NCBI GenBank assembly: GCA_945957225.1
Contig: CAMFKK010000060.1
Span: 1-9,499 of the forward strand
Source: an uncultured Sphingobacteriia bacterium
GTDB lineage: Bacteria; Bacteroidota; Bacteroidia; Chitinophagales; Chitinophagaceae
Reading direction: 5' to 3'
DNA length: 9,499 nucleotides
The notes under the pieces were generated by a model. The model had not been told where the DNA came from, did not search any database, and was given only the letters and a program-made list of their open reading frames with translations. Position 1 is the first letter of the stretch. Every line of letters begins with the position of its first letter. Both the position numbers and the translations under genes were made by a program. This document shows, piece by piece, positions 1 to 7,641 of this stretch.

Positions 1-49
1 ACGCGATAGGCTCCGGTCTCGTGGGCTCGGAGATGTGTATAAGAGACAG
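1..49 (+). other. Illumina Nextera i7 adapter left on the contig end (not genomic)
   Basis: Bases 16-49 match the Nextera read-2 transposase adapter, ending in the 19-base Tn5 mosaic end (AGATGTGTATAAGAGACAG, 31-49). Bases 8-15 (AGGCTCCG) sit where the 8-base i7 index belongs and agree, from memory, with index N720. Bases 1-7 (acgcgat) match the end of the P7 primer (ACGAGAT) with one mismatch. The order P7 end, index, adapter, mosaic end is exactly that of a library molecule, so this is an untrimmed read end built into the assembly. Native sequence starts at base 50. Confidence 0.98.
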
Positions 50-384
50 TTAGTAATGGAGTTGAGTTTGTGTTTGTATAGATTAGCAGTAGCAGGTAAC
101 ATTTTTAGGGTAAGGGTTTGAATCTTTCTGGTATCTATCAATGTTTGAAAAGACTCATAACCTTCCATTTGTAAATAAATGGTATCTATGATTTTGTTAG
201 AAGGAATGCCAAACGCGCCTTTATTGCCACTATAATAGGGAGCCCCCATTTTCTTACCCAAATAAATTTTTACTCCTTCTAACATGGTACCACGTTCATT
301 ACGTACCTCTCCCCTGAGATAATACTGCGCAGAAATTGTGCAAGTAAAAAGCATGAGCAAGCAGGCCAGTAAGGCAGGTTTCAT
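50..384 (-). CDS. Secreted protein with carboxypeptidase-regulatory-like domain, 3' part missing
   Basis: This is the first 111 codons of a leftward gene that runs into the adapter; its stop is not in the window. The ATG at 384 is followed by a clear signal peptide (MKPALLACLLMLFTCTISA, cleavage expected before Q20). Residues about 22-95 read like a carboxypeptidase-D-regulatory-like beta-sandwich: LRGEVRNERG, LEGVKIYLG, a GAFGIPSNK turn, then DTIYLQMEGYESF. In Chitinophagaceae this N-terminus, followed by an NLYKHKL-like linker, often leads into a von Willebrand factor A domain protein; that is recalled from the family and not visible here. It lies 64 bases downstream of hpt on the same strand, so it could be read through from that cluster or use its own promoter. 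The domain call is moderately sure; the full-length identity is not. Confidence 0.7.
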
Positions 385-404
385 TTTGGGGCGTAATGAT
401 GCAT

Positions 405-416
405 GCTAAATTTAGC
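405..416. repeat. 12-bp perfect palindrome upstream of the partial secreted-protein gene
   Basis: GCTAAATTTAGC is perfectly self-complementary and lies 21 bases before the ATG at 384, in the 64-base gap after hpt. It could be an operator site for the downstream gene. It has no T-tract that would make it a convincing terminator for hpt. Function is inferred only from position. Confidence 0.3.
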
Positions 417-448
417 AAAAATTAGCCAAGCTGTATTTGTAGGAAATG

Positions 449-991
449 TTATTCTTCTCCCACTAACTGGTAGATCTCCTTGATATTACGGCCATAACCA
501 TCAAAGTCTAAGCCATAACCCAATACAAATTTGTTAGGGATGCTAAAACAGCAATAATCAATAGGAACTTCAAATTTAGTTGCTTCTGGTTTGTGTAATA
601 AAATGGCCACTTTTAAAGAAGCAGGCTGTTGATTACGAAGTTGGGGCAAGAATTCACTCATGGTTTTACCCGTATCAATAATGTCTTCAAGAATAACCAC
701 ATGACGGTCATTGATATCCGTATCCAAACCAATGGCTGTAATTACTTGACCAGAAGATTTAGTACCCTTATAAGAAGCTAATTTGATAAAGCAGATTTCT
801 GCTTCAATACTCAAATATTTAAATAGGTCGGCTGCAAACATGAAAGAACCATTTAGAATAGCAATAAACAAAGGTTTTTTGCCAGCATAATCCTGATCTA
901 ATTGCGCAGCTAATTCTTTTACTTTTTCTTGAATCAATGCTTCTGGCAAATAGGGTTCAAACTGTCTGTTGTGTAATTCAATCACTGGCAT
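449..991 (-). CDS. hpt: Hypoxanthine phosphoribosyltransferase
   Basis: This cytosolic purine-salvage enzyme makes IMP (and usually GMP) from hypoxanthine (guanine) and PRPP. The 180-aa length is normal for bacterial Hpt. The PRPP-binding signature is VVILEDIIDTGKTM at residues 98-111, with the paired acidic residues E102-D103 and the phosphate-binding D106-TGKT. The mobile-loop SY pair is at 73-74 (ASYKG). The purine-binding region is NKFVLGYGLDFDGYGRN at about 153-169, with K154 as the expected base-contacting lysine and D162/D164 near the metal. The ATG at 991 gives the usual N-terminus. It starts 21 bases after the stop of the glucosaminidase gene, so it is probably co-transcribed with it. 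No nucleotide-linked regulator is visible. Confidence 0.96.
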   Translation of the reverse strand: MPVIELHNRQFEPYLPEALIQEKVKELAAQLDQDYAGKKPLFIAILNGSFMFAADLFKYLSIEAEICFIKLASYKGTKSSGQVITAIGLDTDINDRHVVILEDIIDTGKTMSEFLPQLRNQQPASLKVAILLHKPEATKFEVPIDYCCFSIPNKFVLGYGLDFDGYGRNIKEIYQLVGEE

Positions 992-1012
992 GTCTGCAGA
1001 TTGTTGGGTTAT

Positions 1013-2191
1013 TTATTTAGGGGACTTTGTATTTTTTCCAGTAGCTTTTTCAGGAGCGCGCATTTGTAATTTTTGACCATCAGTCAAAACACTGTTTTTG
1101 CTAAGCTTATTGTATTCCAAAATTGCATCTAAACGAACGCCTTCTTTTTGTGCAATTTCTGAAAGTGTTTCTCCTGCTTTACAAACATAAATATCTGTTG
1201 CACCTTTTTTTAATTTCTTTTCTAAAAACAATAATTGGTCTTGTTCTAAAATATCTGTTTGTTCCATTTCATTAAAGTCAAACAGCTTACTCAATGAAAT
1301 GCCATATTTATTGGCAACAGATAATGTGGATGTTCCTGCAGTGGCAAAAATCACTTTTGTATGGTTAATGCTAAAAGGTTCTGAAGGATAAAGTGATGTT
1401 TTCTTGGGGCTTGTTTTTTCTGTTTCCCGATTATTGACAACCACTATCTGTTCTTGGTTGGCATTTTCAATTGCAGCAGCTGTTTGGCTAGCTAAAGAAT
1501 CCATTTTTTCCTGTTCTTCAATCGCAGGTGATTTGGTTTGATTGATTACCCTAAGTCTTGGGCTATTGTTCACTGGCATAGAAGTAACTGCAGTGCTTTT
1601 AACAATGGGGGTATGATTGGATGTCTTAGCACTTGTGTTTGCTTTGGGTTCCACAATTTCATTGCTGATTGGAATTTCTTTATTTTCTAAAGCTTGCACA
1701 CTATATTGGTGTAAATCATAATCAGCAATCAATTTTAGCAACCTGGTGGGATAATCCTTTTCAGTAGCATATCCTGCTTTTTTAAGACCGTAGGCCCAGC
1801 CCTTGTCATCTGTAGGGTCTAGTTTAAACAAAGCGGTATAGTATTCCCTATTCTTTAGAAAGTCGGAATGGTCTTTATAAGAATCTTCAACGGAAGCATA
1901 TACCCTAAAACATTCTTGTCTTAGGTCATCGTCATGATAGGTTTTTTCACCTGTCCATTCTGTTTTGCACTTGATCCCAAAATGGTTATTTGATTTCTGT
2001 GCCAATTTACTCTCACCAGATTGTGATTCCAAAATACCTTGGGCCAAAGTAATGGAAGCGGGTACTCCTGTTCTACGCATTTCTGACATAGCCAGGTTTT
2101 TGTATTGGTTTACATAGTTCTGCACTTTTTCACTTTGTGCATGGGCTATGTTTCCCATTGTCAAGCATATCAAAAATACCAGTTGCTTCAT
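1013..2191 (-). CDS. Secreted glucosaminidase (GH73-like) with two C-terminal LysM repeats
   Basis: This is a predicted exported peptidoglycan hydrolase that cleaves beta-1,4-glycosidic bonds of the glycan strand during wall remodelling. Residues 1-19 form a signal peptide (cleavage after HAQ or HA). The glucosaminidase domain spans about 25-165. QGILESQSGESKLA (51-64) carries the likely catalytic E55, and NNHFGIKCK (68-76) and KAGYATEKDY (138-147) are typical family motifs. A low-complexity linker rich in S, T, N, K and E covers about 166-275. LysM 1 lies at about 279-325 and LysM 2 at about 333-379 (YVCKAGETLSEIAQKEG), expected to bind GlcNAc-containing glycan. LysM 1 is divergent. The C-terminus is basic. 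The ATG at 2191 directly abuts the stop codon of the methyltransferase gene (TAAATG), which suggests translational coupling. Confidence 0.93.
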   Translation of the reverse strand: MKQLVFLICLTMGNIAHAQSEKVQNYVNQYKNLAMSEMRRTGVPASITLAQGILESQSGESKLAQKSNNHFGIKCKTEWTGEKTYHDDDLRQECFRVYASVEDSYKDHSDFLKNREYYTALFKLDPTDDKGWAYGLKKAGYATEKDYPTRLLKLIADYDLHQYSVQALENKEIPISNEIVEPKANTSAKTSNHTPIVKSTAVTSMPVNNSPRLRVINQTKSPAIEEQEKMDSLASQTAAAIENANQEQIVVVNNRETEKTSPKKTSLYPSEPFSINHTKVIFATAGTSTLSVANKYGISLSKLFDFNEMEQTDILEQDQLLFLEKKLKKGATDIYVCKAGETLSEIAQKEGVRLDAILEYNKLSKNSVLTDGQKLQMRAPEKATGKNTKSPK

Positions 2192-2830
2192 TTAATTCAT
2201 TTTGATCAGGAGTAACCCATCTCTTACTGTTAATAATACTTGTTCTGTTCTTGGGTCAGCGGCCACATGAGCATTGAATGCATCAATAGCTTTGGCGTTT
2301 TTACCACTTATTGGTGTCTCCAAAACCTGTCCATGAAACAAAACATTGTCTGCAATGATCAAACCGTTTTTGGCCATCCTAGGTACCAGCATTTCATAAT
2401 AGTCTATATAGCCCGTTTTATCTGCGTCTATAAAAACCAAATCCCAGGCATGGTCTAGGTTTGGAATAATGGTTTTTGCGTCTCCAATGTGCAAATGTAT
2501 CTGCTCTGCCCTTTCGGAAATGCTAAAATTAGCTTTTGACCTGGCCGCGTCTTCTTCCCTTAGTTCAATGGTATGTAATTGGCCATTCGTTGGCAAACCT
2601 TTTGCCAAACAAAGCGCACTATATCCCGTGAAACTACCAATTTCCAAAATATGCTTGGGTTGAAGCAGTTGGCTTATCATGGAAAGGAATCTTCCTTGCA
2701 CCGGAGAACTTAGCATATGGGCATGTGCGTGCTCAGCTAGCGTGCTTGCTTGAATCTGCGCCAAAAGGGCATCATCTGGGCTGCTATAAAGACTGGCATA
2801 TGCTTCTGCCAAGGGATGGACCAATTCCAT
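2192..2830 (-). CDS. SAM-dependent O-methyltransferase, CCoAOMT/COMT-like (methyltransferase 3 family)
   Basis: A 212-aa class I methyltransferase of the cation-dependent O-methyltransferase family (YrrM-like); in bacteria the substrate is usually unknown. SAM motif I is ILEIGSFTGYSALCLA at 61-76, with E63 and the glycines G65 and G69. The ribose-binding acid region is LHTIEL (85-90). Metal and catalytic residues are expected at D135 and D137 (FIDADK) and D161-N162 (IIADNVLFHGQV). The length and the short N-terminal helix match the bacterial members. It starts 14 bases after the symporter stop and its own stop abuts the ATG of the glucosaminidase gene, so it sits inside an operon. No relation between its substrate and its neighbours can be read from the sequence. 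Some relatives modify tRNA (TrmR), which is an alternative. Confidence 0.93.
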   Translation of the reverse strand: MELVHPLAEAYASLYSSPDDALLAQIQASTLAEHAHAHMLSSPVQGRFLSMISQLLQPKHILEIGSFTGYSALCLAKGLPTNGQLHTIELREEDAARSKANFSISERAEQIHLHIGDAKTIIPNLDHAWDLVFIDADKTGYIDYYEMLVPRMAKNGLIIADNVLFHGQVLETPISGKNAKAIDAFNAHVAADPRTEQVLLTVRDGLLLIKMN

Positions 2831-2844
2831 CGGGCAAAATTAGT

Positions 2845-4299
2845 TTATTCTTGGGCAGTTTGGGGTTTGGAAACCAGGAAAAGTCCCAAAAAGGTAATCA
2901 AACCATTGATAATCAGTAATTCTAAACCCAACTCAAAAGAACCAAACAAGGCTTTTTGGTTTAAATCAATCACCAAACATAGCAGGGGCGATGCTACACA
3001 GACCAAGGGAACCAAATTGTCCTTTACTTGACGTTTGAGTAAAATGCCAAATGTAAAAAGTCCCAACAATGGGCCATAGGTATAGCTGGCCACTTTTAGA
3101 ATTATCCCAATCATACTAGGGCTATTGACTACTTTAAAAACCAAGACAAATAATAAGAATATGGCTGCAAAACCCAGGTGCACTCTTTGGCGAATTTGTT
3201 TTTTGCGCACATCGCTCAGAGCAGTATTGCGCTGTATGCCCAGAATATCTATACAGAAGGTGGAAGTAAGTGCGGTGATAGCTCCATCAGCACTAGGAAA
3301 TAAGGCAGAAATGAGGGCAATGATAAAGATCACTGATACAAAAGGTGGCATATGGTGCAGGGCAATGGCAGGGAATAATTTATCACCAGTTTCTACCACA
3401 TTTTGTTGACCAGCATAGAGATAGAGCAAACCACCCAAGTATAAGAATAAAAGAATGGACAACATTAATACCACAGACATGCTAAGGATATTTTTCTGTG
3501 AGTCTTTTAGGGTTTTTACAGAAATATTTTTCTGCATCATTTCTTGGTCCATACCAGTCATGGTAATAGTAATAAATGCGCCCGCAACAATCTGTTTTAA
3601 AAAGAATAACTTACTATTGGGATTGGTGTTGAAAATAGTAGAATAGCCTTTCTGACTCATGGCGTCTAAACTACCCACAAATCCAATATTCAAACTGCTC
3701 AGAATATAAACCACACAAATGATTAAACCCAGGAGCATACATGTGGTTTGAAGGGTATCGGTCCATACAATGGTCTTTACCCCACCTTCAAAAGTGTAGA
3801 GCAAAATCATGGCAAGAATAATCAGGGTAGTGGCCCAGAAAGGAATGCCAAAACTATTTAAGATGGCGTCTTGTAAAATATTTACCACCAAATACAATCG
3901 CGCGGTAGCGCCAAGTGTTCTAGACAAAATGAAAAAAGAAGCACCTGTTTTGTAGGATTTAAAACCCAGTCTGTCTGACAAATAATTATAAATAGAAGTG
4001 AGGTTTAATCTATAATAAAGGGGCAGAAGCACATAAGCAATGACTACATATCCAATTAAATAACCAAGGGTTACTTGAAAATAGGCAAAGCCTTCTTTGG
4101 CAACAGCTCCTGGTACACTTACAAAAGTTACGCCGCTTAAAGAAGTGCCTACCATACCAAAAGCTACCAGCATCCAGTTAGAACTTTTGTTGCCAATAAA
4201 AAAGGATTCATTGGTACTATTTCTTCCTGTAAACCAAGCAACAGCTAATAAAATCAAGAAATAGGCAATCACAAAACCGAATAAAATAACTGGAGACAT
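2845..4299 (-). CDS. Sodium:solute symporter (SSS family)
   Basis: A polytopic inner-membrane transporter that uses the sodium gradient to import a small solute; the substrate cannot be read from sequence. From the ATG at 4299 it is 484 aa, with about 13 hydrophobic helices, the usual number for the family. The first unwound-helix region is GTSLSGVTF (51-59). The family signature EGGVKTIVWTD follows at 171-181. SADGAITALTS at 336-346 corresponds to the helix that contributes serines to the second sodium site. A TTG 33 bases upstream (4332) keeps the frame open, but the added residues (PILIHPRIKA) are polar and precede the first helix abruptly, so the ATG is preferred. It is the first gene of the leftward cluster and is transcribed divergently from the LOG gene. 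Confidence 0.93.
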   Translation of the reverse strand: MSPVILFGFVIAYFLILLAVAWFTGRNSTNESFFIGNKSSNWMLVAFGMVGTSLSGVTFVSVPGAVAKEGFAYFQVTLGYLIGYVVIAYVLLPLYYRLNLTSIYNYLSDRLGFKSYKTGASFFILSRTLGATARLYLVVNILQDAILNSFGIPFWATTLIILAMILLYTFEGGVKTIVWTDTLQTTCMLLGLIICVVYILSSLNIGFVGSLDAMSQKGYSTIFNTNPNSKLFFLKQIVAGAFITITMTGMDQEMMQKNISVKTLKDSQKNILSMSVVLMLSILLFLYLGGLLYLYAGQQNVVETGDKLFPAIALHHMPPFVSVIFIIALISALFPSADGAITALTSTFCIDILGIQRNTALSDVRKKQIRQRVHLGFAAIFLLFVLVFKVVNSPSMIGIILKVASYTYGPLLGLFTFGILLKRQVKDNLVPLVCVASPLLCLVIDLNQKALFGSFELGLELLIINGLITFLGLFLVSKPQTAQE

Positions 4300-4313
4300 G
4301 GCTTTAATTCTAG

Positions 4314-4352
4314 GGTGAATAAGAATCGGCAAAATAGTACAAATAATTCACC
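4314..4352. promoter_or_regulatory. Inverted repeat in the divergent promoter region
   Basis: The 79-base gap between the symporter start (4299) and the LOG start (4379) must hold both promoters. It contains GGTGAAT (4314-4320) and its exact inverse ATTCACC (4346-4352), 25 bases apart. TAATTTTC at 4353-4360 matches the Bacteroidota -7 element TAnnTTTG in all but the last base and could serve the LOG gene. Both assignments are positional inference and weak. Confidence 0.3.
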
Positions 4353-4378
4353 TAATTTTCCCTGCTAAAAATAGGGTT

Positions 4379-4918
4379 ATGGCGTCTAAGCGTTTTGCGG
4401 TTTTCTGTGGTTCTAAATCTGGAGCAGATCCCATTTTTGAACAACAAGCTTATGAATTAGGCAAACAGATGGCATTGCATGATATTGCCCTAATCTATGG
4501 TGGTGGTAATAAGGGGTTAATGGGGGCTGTGGCCGATGCCATGATGGCCAATGGGGGAGAAGTGATTGGGGTAATCCCGGAATTATTATTGGAATGGGAG
4601 CATGGACACCAAGGTATTACGGAATTGCGCGTGGTACCCGATATGCATATTCGTAAAAAGATGATGTATGAACTTTGCGATGCAGCCGTGGTATTACCAG
4701 GAGGCAATGGCACTTTGGACGAATTATTTGAAATGCTTACCTGGAATACCTTAAAAATCCACGATAAGAAAATTGTCTTGCTCAATAGCAATGGGTTCTA
4801 TAACCACCTGATTGCCCATATTGACAATATGTTTCAACAAGGCTTTTTGTATGAAGCTTGGAGAGATAGGTTAATGGTGTGTAATGGTCCTGGAGATGTT
4901 ATTTCCTGCTTGGCCTAA
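4379..4918 (+). CDS. LOG-family nucleoside 5'-monophosphate phosphoribohydrolase
   Basis: A cytosolic Rossmann-fold enzyme of the LOG ("lysine decarboxylase-like") family. It cleaves the N-glycosidic bond of nucleotide monophosphates; in plants and some bacteria this activates cytokinins, and elsewhere it probably acts in nucleotide clean-up. The 179-aa length is typical. Nucleotide-binding elements are FCGSKSG (9-15), GGGNKGLMGAVADAM (41-55) and R92-KK. The signature is PGGNGTLDE at 107-115, with E115 as the expected catalytic glutamate. The N in PGGNGT is less common than F or Y, but the rest of the motif is intact. It is not a lysine decarboxylase despite older annotations. Its last 20 bases overlap the convergent outer-membrane protein gene. 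Confidence 0.94.
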   Translation: MASKRFAVFCGSKSGADPIFEQQAYELGKQMALHDIALIYGGGNKGLMGAVADAMMANGGEVIGVIPELLLEWEHGHQGITELRVVPDMHIRKKMMYELCDAAVVLPGGNGTLDELFEMLTWNTLKIHDKKIVLLNSNGFYNHLIAHIDNMFQQGFLYEAWRDRLMVCNGPGDVISCLA

Positions 4919-5495
4919 GATACATGCCAAAACCCGCTCTGAACACGGGTAAGGGATCATTGAACTGGTCTCTATAAGGGGAAAAAGGATTCTGTAATAC
5001 GTCCATCATTAGGGTTACATAGGAATATCGGCTTCCTAAAAAATGGGAACCATAACCAATACCCACCAATAAGCTTTCTGCCTGGTATTTGTATTTAAAA
5101 ACATTGGGTGAGTTGGTGAATTTTTGGGTGCTATTGATCCAATTGTATTCGGGTTGAATTTGTAGGTGAATAAAATTCACAGGCCAAACTCTTAAAAAAG
5201 TACCCCCACCATAACTCCAGTTCTGGTATTTAACCGTACTAAAATCGGTGGCATTTTGGGAATAATAATTTACGTTAAAATTGATTCCCGCGTCTAGCCA
5301 TTTGGTGATGCTATATCCAATTTCTGGGTTCAAACCAATATTAAAAGATTGGGAGGCAATACCCAGATTTAAGCCTGTTCCAAAAAAAATATGGTCTTGT
5401 TTAAATTTGCCTTTTTCTGGGTCCTGTTCCAAGGATTGTGCCTTTGTGCCAAGGCATAGCAATAAAAAAGCCAATAAAAAAAGATTTTTGGGCAT
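4899..5495 (-). CDS. Outer-membrane beta-barrel protein of unknown function
   Basis: A 198-aa protein with a clear signal peptide (MPKNLFLLAFLLLCLGTKA, cleavage before Q20). The rest is made of alternating polar and aromatic stretches typical of short outer-membrane barrels: FFGTGLNLGIA, FNIGLNPEIGYSI, LDAGINFNVNYY, GGGTFLRVWPV, LQIQPEYNWI, LLVGIGYGSHF and YVTLMMDVLQ. The last strand is VFRAGFGMYLR, followed by only four residues. Eight or so strands would fit. No catalytic motif is visible, so no function is assigned. The ATG at 5495 is preceded by a consensus promoter only about 15 bases away. Its 3' end overlaps the LOG gene tail to tail, leaving no room for a separate terminator. Confidence 0.85.
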   Translation of the reverse strand: MPKNLFLLAFLLLCLGTKAQSLEQDPEKGKFKQDHIFFGTGLNLGIASQSFNIGLNPEIGYSITKWLDAGINFNVNYYSQNATDFSTVKYQNWSYGGGTFLRVWPVNFIHLQIQPEYNWINSTQKFTNSPNVFKYKYQAESLLVGIGYGSHFLGSRYSYVTLMMDVLQNPFSPYRDQFNDPLPVFRAGFGMYLRPSRK

Positions 5496-5509
5496 AGTTG
5501 GTCTTTGTG

Positions 5510-5537
5510 CAAACCTACAACAAGCTGATTCAGCAAA
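5510..5537 (-). promoter_or_regulatory. Bacteroidota-type promoter of the outer-membrane protein gene, with a palindrome in its spacer
   Basis: Read on the minus strand, TAGGTTTG (5510-5517) is a perfect match to the Bacteroidota -7 consensus TAnnTTTG. A TTTG -33 element lies at 5534-5537 with a 16-base spacer, slightly short of the usual 17 or more. The start of transcription would fall near 5503, giving a leader of under 10 bases before the ATG at 5495. An inverted repeat GCTGATTCAGC (5524-5534) fills the spacer, where a repressor could block polymerase. Confidence 0.6.
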
Positions 5538-5653
5538 AAAAACTACCCATATAAAAAAATGTTAGTATTTCTATTATCGTGTATGGACTACACGTAGATG
5601 AGGTTGGTATGGGGGATTCCCTTATTTTCGCACTAACTAACGATTGTTTGCAT

Positions 5654-7261
5654 ATGTCGGTACCAACCATGATGCCCCCTAAATCTATGTTACAAGCTGC
5701 CGGAATAGCCGGAAATGCTCATTTACATTATCAATTAGCACCTACTGAATTAGTCCAACAAACCATTGCCCTTGGCCAGGGAGTTTTGAATGATACGGGT
5801 GCTTTGTGTATCCGAACGGGTAAATTTACCGGCCGCAGCCCACAAGACAAGTTTACTGTAAAGGACTCCATCACAGCCAATACTGTGAATTGGAACAATT
5901 TTAATATTCCTATAGAAGAGAAATACTTTTTACAACTCAGGACCAAAATGCTCAACTATTTAAGTGAGCGCCAAGAACTTTGGGTAAGGGATGCATTTGC
6001 TTGCGCCGATCCCGCCTATCAATTAAAGATTCGCGTCATCAATGAAAATCCCTGGAGTAATCTATTTGCTTACAATATGTTCCTGCGTCCAACAGCGGCT
6101 GAGTTAGACCATTTTGAACCCGAATGGACCATTTTACAAGCACCAGGCTTTTTGGCTGATCCTTCAGTAGATGGAACTAGACAGGAAAATTTTGCCGTGA
6201 TCTCATTTACTTATAAAACCATTCTGATTGGAGGAACGGGTTATACTGGTGAAATCAAAAAGGGCATTTTTAGTATCCTGAATTATATTTTACCACAGGA
6301 GAAACAAGTATTGAGCATGCACTGCAGTGCCAATATGGGAGCCGAGGGCGATGTAGCCATTTTCTTTGGCTTAAGCGGAACAGGTAAAACCACCTTGAGT
6401 GCAGATCCACAACGCAAGTTGATTGGAGACGATGAACATGGTTGGACCAATCATTCGGTGTTCAATTTTGAAGGCGGCTGTTATGCCAAAACGGTTGATT
6501 TGAGTGAAGAAAAAGAACCCGAAATTTTTCACGCCATCAAACCTGGCGCACTTGTAGAAAATATTCATTTCTTCCCTGGATCTAACCGAATTGATTTTGC
6601 CGATACGGAAATCACAGAAAACACCCGCGTAAGTTATCCCTTGAATTTTATCAGTAATGCGCAAGAGCCATCTATTGGTGGATTACCCAAGCATATCTTT
6701 TTCTTAACCTGCGATGCATATGGAGTTTTGCCTCCTATTAGTAAGCTAAATCCAGGTCAGGCCATGTACCAGTTTATCAGTGGGTACACGGCTAAAGTGG
6801 CTGGAACCGAAGCCGGTGTAACAGAACCCAAAAGCACTTTTTCTGCCTGCTTTGGTGCGCCCTTTATGCCCCTGCATCCGGGTAAATACGCAGCCATGTT
6901 AGGAGAAAAAATGCGCGCCCAACAGGTACAGGTTTGGATGATCAATACCGGTTGGAGTGGTGGTTCCTATGGAATAGGAAAGCGGATGAAACTATCCTAT
7001 ACACGCGCCATGATTACCGCGGCTTTAGAAGGACAATTAAACAATGTAAATTTTGAAGCACATCCTGTTTTTGGGATGCAAATACCACAGACCTGCCCCA
7101 ATGTGCCAACAGAAATTTTGAACCCACGCAACACTTGGGCTGATCCTGCTGCCTATGATAAAGTAGCCAATGACCTTGCCAATCAGTTTATCAAAAACTT
7201 TGAAAAATATGCATCCGGAGTTGATGCGGAAATTCTAGCCGCAGCACCAACACCGCTCTAA
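5654..7261 (+). CDS. pckA: Phosphoenolpyruvate carboxykinase (ATP)
   Basis: It interconverts oxaloacetate plus ATP with phosphoenolpyruvate, CO2 and ADP; it is the gluconeogenic entry point and in some Bacteroidota a fixing step toward oxaloacetate. The frame is open from a GTG at 5579, but the ATG at 5654 (MSVPTMMPPKSMLQAAGI) gives 535 aa, the normal length; the extra 25 residues are not family-like. In the 535-aa numbering: TGRSP with R61; the substrate lysine pair KK at 202-203; metal ligand H223 in MHCSANMG; P-loop GLSGTGKTT at 239-247; and metal-binding DDEHGW at 259-264. Later conserved blocks include FFPGSNRIDFAD, TEPKSTFSACFGAPF and NTGWSGGSYGIGKRMK. All key residues expected for the ATP-dependent enzyme are present. 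It is monocistronic, with its own terminator downstream. Confidence 0.97.
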   Translation: MSVPTMMPPKSMLQAAGIAGNAHLHYQLAPTELVQQTIALGQGVLNDTGALCIRTGKFTGRSPQDKFTVKDSITANTVNWNNFNIPIEEKYFLQLRTKMLNYLSERQELWVRDAFACADPAYQLKIRVINENPWSNLFAYNMFLRPTAAELDHFEPEWTILQAPGFLADPSVDGTRQENFAVISFTYKTILIGGTGYTGEIKKGIFSILNYILPQEKQVLSMHCSANMGAEGDVAIFFGLSGTGKTTLSADPQRKLIGDDEHGWTNHSVFNFEGGCYAKTVDLSEEKEPEIFHAIKPGALVENIHFFPGSNRIDFADTEITENTRVSYPLNFISNAQEPSIGGLPKHIFFLTCDAYGVLPPISKLNPGQAMYQFISGYTAKVAGTEAGVTEPKSTFSACFGAPFMPLHPGKYAAMLGEKMRAQQVQVWMINTGWSGGSYGIGKRMKLSYTRAMITAALEGQLNNVNFEAHPVFGMQIPQTCPNVPTEILNPRNTWADPAAYDKVANDLANQFIKNFEKYASGVDAEILAAAPTPL

Positions 7262-7307
7262 TACGATGATTGCTTACCATATTTGCTTATGAGAACAGTT
7301 GAAAGAA

Positions 7308-7339
7308 AACGCCACCTGCAAGGGTGGCGTTGGTTTTTC
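7308..7339. terminator. Strong hairpin terminator, likely bidirectional
   Basis: AACGCCACC (7308-7316) pairs perfectly with GGTGGCGTT (7323-7331). A T-G pair can close a GCAA tetraloop (7318-7321), a very stable loop. TTGGTTTTTCT follows on the plus strand, 46 bases after the pckA stop. Read on the minus strand the stem is followed by TTCTTTC, so the same hairpin can also stop transcripts from the leftward small-protein operon. Confidence 0.88.
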
Positions 7340-7439
7340 TAGGCTTCTAGACTAAAACTAAACTACTGAGAAAATTTTTGACTACTTCAACTGCAATTGT
7401 TTTTGTGCCGTGTAAATATTTGAATCGTTGATCTTTCTT

Positions 7440-7628
7440 TTAACCATCTGCTTTTACTGATCGGAACCATTTGATAAATTCTACTGTCAATCTTACTATT
7501 ATAAAGTAATAAGCAAAATAGAAACTGTATACTCTAAATTCTGATCCCCATAATCCAATAAATCCATAAATTATAAAAGCTATCCAAGCGGATACTTTTG
7601 CCCTTTTTAAAAATTTATCAGTAGCCAT
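7440..7628 (-). CDS. Small hypothetical membrane protein (62 aa)
   Basis: Starting at the ATG at 7628 (a TTG two codons upstream is less likely), this encodes 62 aa: a basic N-terminus (ATDKFLKRAK), a hydrophobic helix at about 11-27 (SAWIAFIIYGFIGLWG), a second rich in aromatic residues at about 30-48 (FYFAYYFIIVRL), and a basic amphipathic tail ending FIKWFRSVKADG. Two membrane helices are therefore likely. No family is recognised. It begins 13 bases after the stop of the 36-aa gene and is last in a three-gene row of small membrane proteins. Confidence 0.6.
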   Translation of the reverse strand: MATDKFLKRAKVSAWIAFIIYGFIGLWGSEFRVYSFYFAYYFIIVRLTVEFIKWFRSVKADG

Positions 7629-7641
7629 GTACAATTTGAAT

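Noticed and set aside
3125..3409. 94-codon plus-strand frame inside the symporter gene
   Set aside because: It is a shadow of the well-supported opposite-strand transporter.
4300..4332. Longer symporter starting at TTG 4332
   Set aside because: It adds 11 polar residues before the first helix; the ATG at 4299 fits the family better.
4495..4791. 98-codon minus-strand frame inside the LOG gene
   Set aside because: It lies entirely opposite a conserved LOG coding sequence and its translation has no protein-like pattern.
5579..5653. Longer pckA starting at GTG 5579
   Set aside because: The 25 added residues are unlike the family and ATG 5654 gives the normal 535-aa length.
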